DNA from: Stromatinia cepivora
Lineage: Eukaryota; Ascomycota; Leotiomycetes; Helotiales; Sclerotiniaceae
Length of the DNA stretch: 64,000 nucleotides
Direction: 5' to 3'
Assembly: GCA_014898415.1 (NCBI GenBank)
Contig: RCTD01000001.1
Coordinates: forward strand, 2,604,001-2,668,000
Shown here: positions 56,770 through 64,000 of the stretch, piece after piece
Position numbering within the stretch: the stretch's first letter is position 1
How the letters are laid out: each line of letters begins with the position of its first letter
Notes under the pieces: generated by a model
What the model was told of the DNA's origin: nothing
Database searches by the model: none
What the model saw: the letters and a program-made list of their open reading frames with translations, nothing else
Translations under genes and position numbers: made by a program

Positions 56770-58409
56770 CTATTCTTTGCCCCTCGTAGCCTCATATCTG
56801 TGGCAGGTCAGCATCGAGTCATCGTTATCCGTTAAGGTGACAACATACCTCTTTCCTCTGAATGCCCAAACACCCCAGTTACCACAGCTAATGTCTTGAG
56901 GGTCCATATCATTTAGATCCCATCTCAAACTTCGGAAGCGATTCTCTCCTGGTTCCATGAGCATGTCCATTTCTCCTCCTACCGTCTTCTTAACCCAATC
57001 AATATCGCGATCCATATCGTATTGTGTGTATCCAGTCACCAGAATTGGTATTTTGGTCTCTAACAGTTGTGGGATGGTTTCCGCCCACTCATGTGAACTG
57101 GCTGGATGTCCCAAGCCAGGATGGAAAAGCATGAAGCAGTCAAAGTAAGGATCATAAGGATAAAAGTGACCAGCTTTGTGAAGGGTGTGATAATACTCCA
57201 CAAAGGTACTAATCTTCAAGGAGTTTGTTATACGATCCTCAACAATTGCGCCAAAAGGATTTCCCGGAGTTCGCTCAGGTAAAGGAAATTCGGCATCTCT
57301 GTTCGCCATACTTTCGGGCCCGATGAAGATCAGATGAAATGTGACCCGAGGAAATAGATGTGCTAGCTGCACCCAGACTTCTCTTGGCAACGAAGATTCT
57401 GCACGAGCACCTAGAATAAAGATTCTCACTGGTGGTGGGGTTGGTCTAAGATTCTTAATCTCAGATCCACCACCAGTTCGTGCAGGATGTAGATTATAAC
57501 GAAGAGCTGATTTTGTTAGTTATGAGTATTCCGAGAGATTTGAAGGTCTGACATACCACTCAAACTCTTGAGACCTTCGACCGTCAATCTTCCACCTTTC
57601 TTAATGTTGTAGGGACTCAATTCATGTAGCACACTTCCAATAGTAAGAGGGTACGTCAATAACCTAGTCGCTTGCCTTAAACTCCTTTCATCATTGATAG
57701 CCTTGAACTCTCTTGAAAAGAGTAGAGTATCCCAATTCGTCATATTAACCATGGCTTCCTCAATCTGGTCTGAAGGGTATTCGAACTCGGGAAAGAACCG
57801 GCCGGAGCGTAGATCGTGGTCATCCTCATTTATCTCTCGTAGGGTATCACATATCTCCAAGTGTGCCTCATAATCATCCGCCCAGTGCTCTTCTGAGCAT
57901 GATACAGGTATTCCGCAATCTGGGCATTCGAAACTGACGTGGGCGGGTGGTAATGCGCCTGTAGCAGATTTTCGTGCTTCGGGATCGTCTGGATTTGTTC
58001 GCAATCGAGTCTGGTGATGATCTGGGTGTGAGCAGTAGGCATTCTGTTTCATGAAAGCTGCCCGTCTCCTGATTTCGGGGGATGGCGAATTCGAGAAGGA
58101 GTGGAAGAGGTTGTTCGGCTTCAAGAGAGCTCGTCCTTCAACCTCTGGAGGCGGGGTTGATTCCAAGCCACCTGGACCTCTATATTGCGGAGGCTCATTT
58201 CTCGCTACCTGACCTTGTCCAAAAGATATTGCTCGACGACCTAAATCTTTTTGCGCCAATTGATTTCCCGATGGCGCATTCGAGGAGAGCTTGGGGCTTC
58301 TACTGCTACTGCCAGAAGTGATGTTTCTTCTTCCCAAGCCTATCGACCTAGGCGTTTTTCTGAGCGCATGTAAGCACTTTTGACAGGTATATGAAGCTGA
58401 GGAACGCAT
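56770..58409 (-). CDS. MSS51: Mss51, mitochondrial COX1 mRNA translation activator, 512 aa
   Basis: A mitochondrial inner-membrane-associated protein that activates translation of COX1 mRNA and binds newly made Cox1. Exons are 58409-57557, 57506-56849 and 56797-56770. The N-terminus (residues 1-40) is Arg/Ser-rich with almost no acidic residues, fitting mitochondrial import. A MYND-related zinc module starts at CSHPDHH (about residue 125) and continues through CPDCGIPVSCSEEHW and ICDTLREINEDDHDLRSGRF. The C-terminal half (FILGARAESSLP, FHPGLGHP, PILVTGYTQ) is the conserved Mss51 domain. The last intron is 51 bp, a multiple of three without in-frame stops, so retention would insert 17 residues before the same C-terminus (YEATRGKE). 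It shares a 281-bp promoter region with Rse1. Confidence 0.92.
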
Positions 58410-58690
58410 GATTCTTAGCCACCGTTGAGCTTCGTATATTTTGTAGAAGTAAAAGTGCTTTGCAAGCAGCGTTTAAGAAATTTGATACATGAGGTGATTT
58501 CGATGTTCAAGTGGTCGCGTATTCTTGCTTAAAGCGGCATGGATCTCTTTTAGAAAAACAACCTCGAACACCAACGCTTTGCGACAAGCTACTTGTCGAA
58601 CCCATTACAAATGATACCATTTCTGTTATTCCGCGCCAAGTGATTAATCTTACCTGAAGCTGCGCAGACTTTCTGCGCCGCTGCCAAAAT
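58410..58690. promoter_or_regulatory. Compact bidirectional promoter, Mss51 / Rse1
   Basis: The two start codons are 281 bp apart on opposite strands, so the promoters must overlap or abut. No TATA box or known factor site stands out to me. Pairing of a mitochondrial translation activator with a splicing factor need not mean co-regulation. Confidence 0.5.
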
Positions 58691-61600
58691 ATGGCGACAA
58701 CATCAAACCAATTCCTGTACAGCTTGACAATCAATCCTCCTACCGCCATCACCCAGGCGATACTCGGACAATTTGCTGGAACGAAAGAACAACAGATTGT
58801 GACCGCTTCTGGTTCGCGTCTTACTCTTCATAGGCCAGATCCATCACAGGGGAAGATTCTTACAGCGCTTTCACATGATGTCTTTGGTATAATCAGAGCC
58901 ATTGCAGCTTTTAGACTGGCTGGCAGCAATAAGGGTAAGTCATTCATCTCATCCCATTTGAGCTTCACTTAGTGATTTGAAGCATCGATGGCAGCACGAA
59001 TCATACCGATATGAACAGCCTATGGGGACGAATGTTATAGAAAGTCGGTCATAACTGAGAGTTGAGCTAAAATAAACAATCGCAGATTACATTATCATTA
59101 CATCCGACTCTGGCCGTATAACGATTGTCGAGTTTATCCCAGCACAAAACAAATTCAATCGGCTACATCTCGAGACTTTCGGCAAGTCGGGCGTTCGAAG
59201 AGTAGTTCCAGGTCAATACTTGGCTGTCGACCCGAAAGGCAGAGCTTGTCTAACCGCATCGGTGGAGAAGAATAAGCTCGTATATGTTCTGAATCGCAAT
59301 TCTCAGGCGGAGCTCACTATATCATCCCCCTTGGAAGCCCATAAAGCTCAAACTTTGGTATTCGCATTGGTAGCCTTGGATGTGGGGTATGCAAATCCGG
59401 TGTTTGCAGCCCTCGAGGTTGATTATGGAGAGTCGGATCAGGACCCAACAGGTCAGGCCTATGAGGATATTGAGAAACAGCTTGTTTACTATGAACTGGA
59501 TCTTGGCCTGAATCATGTGGTGCGAAAATGGTCGGATCCTGTCGATCGAACGGCGAACATACTCTTCCAGGTACCTGGAGGAACAGACGGACCAAGTGGA
59601 GTTTTAGTTTGTGGGGAGGACAATATCACCTATAGGCATTCTAACCAAGAAGCCTTTCGCGTTGCTATCCCTCGCCGGCGTGGCGCTACCGAGGATCCAC
59701 AAAGGAAACGAAATATCGTAGCAGGTGTTATGCATAAACTTAAGGGTGCGGCAGGAGCCTTCTTCTTCTTGTTACAAACAGATGATGGCGATCTTTTCAA
59801 GATAACCATTGAGATGGTAGAAGACGATAATGGGCAGCCAACTGGCGAAGTCAAACGTCTCAAGATCAAGTACTTTGATACAGTGCCTGTTGCAGCGAGT
59901 CTTTGCATCCTTAAAAGTGGATTTCTTTTTGTTGCAAGCGAGTTTGGCAACCATCAATTCTACCAATTTGAGAAACTTGGTGACGATGACGAAGAAATAG
60001 AATTCGTCAGCGATGATTTTCCAACGGGAACTAATGAATCATACACACCTGTCTATTTTCACCCAAGACCGGCGGAAAATTTGAGCTTAGTCGAAAGTAT
60101 CGACTCGATGAACCCTTTAATGGATTGCAAAGTCGCAAATCTTACCGATGAGGATGCACCACAAATTTATTCAATTTGTGGCACTGGCGCTCGAAGTACT
60201 TTCAGAACACTGAAACACGGTTTGGAAGTTAGCGAAATCGTTGAATCTGAACTGCCCGGTGTACCATCTGCAGTTTGGACGACAAAGCTCACTAGAAGTG
60301 ATGTTTATGACGCTTACATCATTCTATCTTTCTCAAACGGTACTTTAGTCCTCAGTATTGGTGAAACGGTGGAAGAAGTAACTGATACTGGATTTTTATC
60401 ATCTGCGCCAACACTAGCGGTACAGCAACTTGGCGAGGATTCTTTGATTCAGGTTCATCCTAAAGGTATCCGTCACATTCGTGCGGACCGTCGCGTGAAT
60501 GAATGGGCTGCTCCCCAGCATCGTTCAATCGTTGCAGCTACTACGAACGAACGACAAGTTGCTGTAGCGTTAAGTTCTGGAGAGATTGTCTATTTTGAGA
60601 TGGATTCAGATGGATCTCTCGCTGAATATGATGAGAAGAAAGAAATGAGCGGTACAGTCACTTGTTTGAGTCTTGGCGAAGTTCCCGAAGGACGTCAGAG
60701 AAGTCAATTCTTAGCTGTTGGCTGCGATGACTCGACAGTCCGCATTCTGAGTTTAGATCCCGATTCAACGCTAGAGAACAAGTCGGTTCAAGCCTTAACT
60801 TCTCCCCCAAACGCCCTTTCCATTATGGCCATGTCGGACTCATCTTCTGGTGGCTCAACTCTATATCTTCATATAGGGCTTTATTCCGGTGTCTATTTGC
60901 GGACTGTTTTAGACGAAGTGACCGGAGAGCTCTCTGATACACGAACACGTTTCCTAGGGCCAAAGCCTGTAAAGCTTTTCAGAGTATCCGTTCAAGGTCA
61001 GACTGCAGTGCTTGCGCTCAGCTCTAGACCATGGCTAGGATACTCAGACCCTGTGACTAAGGGATTCATGCTCACGCCACTTGATTATCCTGCTTTGGAA
61101 TGGGGCTGGAACTTCAGTAGTGAACAATGTACCGAGGGAATGGTGGGAATCCAAGGACAAAATCTCAGGTAAGTCAACACAGCTCCACGTATTTTTAACA
61201 GCATCAGATACCATGATGATTTTCTTATCGTTAAACCTCCTATGTCTTTCATGACCATGAGGACGTAATATTATAATTCCAATTGTTCCTTCTGAGATAT
61301 TTAACACAAATTAAGCCACGACATTTTACACTTGTACTGGAGCAAAAGCTAACCCACCGCAGAATATTTTCTATCGAAAAACTCACCAATAACCTCTTAC
61401 AAGAATCCATTCCTCTAACCTACACTCCTCGTCGTTTCGTCCGACACCCTGAACATCCTCTTTTCTACGTGATTGAAGCAGATAACAACATCCTTTCTCC
61501 AGCCACAAAACAAAAGTTGCTCGAGGATCCTTCGGTTGTAAATGGCGATGCCACAGTGCTCCCCCCTGAGGAGTTTGGGTATCCAAGGGGAACAAATCAT

Positions 61601-62668
61601 TGGGCTTCTTGTATCTCTATTGTCGATCCCATGACCGAAAAGAAAGTTCTGACTACAATTCACCTTGAGGACAACGAATCGGCAGTCAGCGTCGCTGTTG
61701 TTGCTTTCGCCAGTCAAGAAGACGAAACATTCCTAATTGTCGGAACTGGTAAGGATTTGGTGGTTAGCCCAAGATCATCCTCTGCAGGTTTCATTCACGT
61801 ATATCGTTTCCACGAGGACGGCAAAGAGCTTGAGTTTATACACAAAACTAAAGTCGAGGAACCACCTATGGCACTACTTGCTTTCCAGGGTAGACTATTA
61901 GCTGGAGTTGGAAAAGATCTACGCATATATGACCTTGGAATGCGTCAACTCCTACGAAAAGCACAATCCGAAGTTGCACCTAATATGATAGTTGGACTGC
62001 AAACTCAAGGAAGTCGCATCATTGTAAATGACGTTCAAGAGAGTATCACCATGGTTGTGTACAAATTCCAGGAAAACAGACTCATTCCATTCGTGGATGA
62101 CACAATCGCAAGGTGGACGTCATGTACTACCATGGTCGATTATGAGACTGTCGCAGGAGGAGACAAGTTTGGCAATCTCTGGCTTCTCCGTTGCCCTCCT
62201 AAAGCCAGCGAGGAAGCGGACGAGGAAGGTTCAGGTGCCCATCTCCTACATGAACGCCAATACCTAGCTGGAGCTCCACATCGTTTAGCATTAATGGCGC
62301 ACAACTATGCCCAGGATATTCCTATGAGCATTCAAAAGACAAACCTCGTTGCTGGAGGTAGAGATTGCTTATTGTGGGCTGGACTTCAAGGTACACTTGG
62401 TATCTTGATACCATTTGTCAGTCGAGAGGACGTAGACTTCTTCCAGACTTTAGAACAGCATCTCAGATCAGAAGACCCGCCTCTGGCTGGAAGAGATCAC
62501 TTAATATATCGAAGTTATTATGTGCCAGTGAAGGGCGTTATTGACGGAGATTTATGCGAAAGATATACCCTCTTGCCAACGGACAAGAAACAAATGATTG
62601 CAGGAGAGTTGGACCGCTCGGTTAGGGAGATTGAGAGAAAAATTTCGGTAAACTACCCCAATATATAA
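58691..62668 (+). CDS. RSE1: Splicing factor Rse1 / SF3b subunit 3 (SF3b130), 1210 aa
   Basis: A scaffold subunit of SF3b in the U2 snRNP, needed for branch-point recognition in pre-mRNA splicing. Exons are 58691-58934, 59086-61168 and 61363-62668. Introns of 151 and 194 bp have GTAAGT/CAG and GTAAGT/CAG ends, and phases close. The N-terminal block ([20 protein letters not shown], then [22 protein letters not shown]), the middle ([39 protein letters not shown]) and the C-terminus ([20 protein letters not shown]) follow the three-propeller family of Rse1/DDB1/CPSF-A. The total length matches other fungal Rse1 proteins (about 1,200 aa). DDB1 itself is excluded by the family-specific blocks. It acts in the nucleus. 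The second intron lies mid-domain. Confidence 0.96.
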
Positions 62669-62903
62669 AATTTAGGGAGATTATGAGGCTAACAAATCTT
62701 TTAGGATATTCGGACACGATCGGCATATTAGCCTGGCGTGGTTTGCTGCAGAGGTGTTATATGAGACGGTGCTGTATTTATACAAAGTGCTCAGTATGCA
62801 CCATATAATGAACCTCATGATCCCTATTTTAAATACAAAAATAAAAACAGAATCTGAAACCTTGAATCTCACAGCATTCATTGTATGCGGGTCAAAATTT
62901 ATA

Positions 62904-64000
62904 TTATCTCTGTCCTGTGAATCTTCTTCTCCCAACATCAAATTTCGTCTTCCCTTTGCCCTTCCCTGTATCTGAGATGGGATTTTCCTTTTCCCATCTC
63001 TCGTCATCTTTGTATACTCCCATTGCGAGCTCTAGATCGTAGTCCGCTTGCTCAAGATAGAGGACTGCGATATCATATCTAGAGAATCCAATGTTAGCCT
63101 TCCATTCTTCGTTTCACGTTACCCAATTCCAGATCTTCCACTTCACATTCGTTACATAAACCTGGAACCCCAAATCCTCCATCATCTTCCCTATTTCCCC
63201 TCGTACACCCAAGCAAAAATATCCACAACTAAACTTACTCAAAAACTTTACACCCCACCATAAACCTCCTCACACACGCTTTCCTCCTCTCCTCCTCCTC
63301 TCCTTCTACAGGCCGCGGACTCAAACTCACGCCGCCCTTGTACCATTGCCCAGGTATCAATATTGTTTTCCTAGCGAGAAGGAGGTGGTCGCTTGTTATA
63401 CCATTTTTCTTTCGCAATACCTCGATTGGGACACCGTAGCGGAGTGAAAGGGAAGTCATGGAATCGGTGCTGTGGGAGAGGAAGTGGAGTGTGTCGTCTG
63501 GTTGTGACTGTGATTGTGATTGGTTTTGCACTTGTGTCAGTGATTGTTGTTGTGATTTGGAGAATAGGGCGTGGCGATGTATTGGGGGGGAAGTTTGAGA
63601 ATGCGAGGAGCGGCAACCGATGGTCTCTTCATAAGAAGGCGGCTTGTCTTTTGTTGCTAGCTTGAAGTCTGTAGAATCCGATATCGTATCCCCGGCCATT
63701 ATCTCTCCACTCCTAACCTGACAAAAAGGACAATAAATCTTAAATCTTTCATTGCGCTCCATACATTCCCCGCAAATAATGCGGCCACAACATGATAATC
63801 TTCTATCTTCTCTCCTACTAATCCCTTCCTTCTCTTTCCAAATCATGTCTTCCTTTTCCTTTTCCCAATCATATGCTTCACTCTTCTCCGAAAATGCTTC
63901 ACCTTCTTTCGCTCTCTCATCGAAACTTAAACTTCTTCTCCTCGATATGAAGGAGGAATCGATTCCCGCCGTAGATGCTGAATAAGAAGGTGGTTCACTA
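62904..64000 (-). CDS. RING-like and LysM domain protein, 5' end beyond the window (311 aa visible)
   Basis: Two visible exons: one from the window edge to 63239, and 63078-62904. The intron is GTAAGT..TAG with a CTAAC branch. The frame stays open to base 64000, so the N-terminus is missing. From the left the protein has a Ser/Glu-rich segment, then a Cys-rich RING-like module (LSCCGRIICGECMERNERFK followed by YCPFCQ). A Ser/Gln-rich linker and a LysM domain come next (LHFLSHSTDSMTSLSLRYGV to IPGQW). The C-terminal exon adds a helix, YDIAVLYLEQADYDLELAMG, resembling UBA-like helices. No signal peptide can be judged. The Cys module suggests a cytosolic ubiquitin-linked protein, not a secreted chitin-binding effector. 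Confidence 0.85.

Overview
The window looks like a chromosome segment of a filamentous ascomycete. Introns are short (about 50-190 bp) with GT..AG ends and CTAAC/CTGAC-like branch points, intergenic DNA is AT-leaning, and nearly every gene belongs to a family conserved across Pezizomycotina. The protein sequences and long AT-rich spacers resemble Leotiomycetes such as Botrytis or Sclerotinia. That placement is inference from memory and was not tested.

Layout. 0.9-3.5 kb: conserved fungal protein of unknown function (-). 4.7-6.7 kb: cytosolic Xaa-Pro aminopeptidase (-). 7.3-8.4 kb: protein with two dsRBD-like folds (+). 9.5-12.0 kb: Msg5-type dual-specificity phosphatase (-). 12.0-18.0 kb: 6 kb non-coding block with many short tandem repeats. 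18.0-20.8 kb: large disordered protein (+). 21.9-23.0 kb: tRNA 2'-phosphotransferase Tpt1 (+). 24.1-25.8 kb: adaptor-ear-binding-like protein (-). 26.4-29.1 kb: TBC Rab-GAP (+). 30.7-32.0 kb: triple-KH RNA-binding protein (+). 32.9-33.3 kb: coactosin/ADF-H protein (-). 34.1-35.5 kb: Hut1 nucleotide-sugar transporter (+). 36.0-38.0 kb: broken flavin monooxygenase gene (+). 39.3-43.5 kb: PAS kinase (-). 43.5-47.2 kb: second large non-coding block. 47.2-49.4 kb: F-box/LRR protein ending in a CaaX box (+). 50.2-52.8 kb: PPR protein (-). 53.1-54.7 kb: histidine acid phosphatase (+). 55.2-56.3 kb: TFIIIC tau55/Sfc7-like histidine phosphatase (-). 56.8-58.4 kb: Mss51 (-). 58.7-62.7 kb: Rse1/SF3b3 splicing factor (+). 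62.9-64.0 kb: RING-like plus LysM protein, cut by the window edge (-).

The genes are mostly unrelated housekeeping or regulatory genes, as is usual in fungi. There is no secondary-metabolite cluster, mobile-element ORF, CRISPR array or rRNA gene, and I found no tRNA. Close head-to-head pairs (PPR/acid phosphatase, about 280 bp apart; Mss51/Rse1, about 280 bp; adaptor-like/TBC; coactosin/Hut1) probably share promoter regions.

I rebuilt exon structures by hand from splice consensus and reading phase; spliced lengths divide by three for all intact multi-exon models. I found no undescribed multi-gene system. The best leads are the four-lesion monooxygenase pseudogene, the prenylation box on the F-box protein, the RING-LysM architecture, the adaptor-ear motifs, and two repeat-rich or AT-rich spacers.
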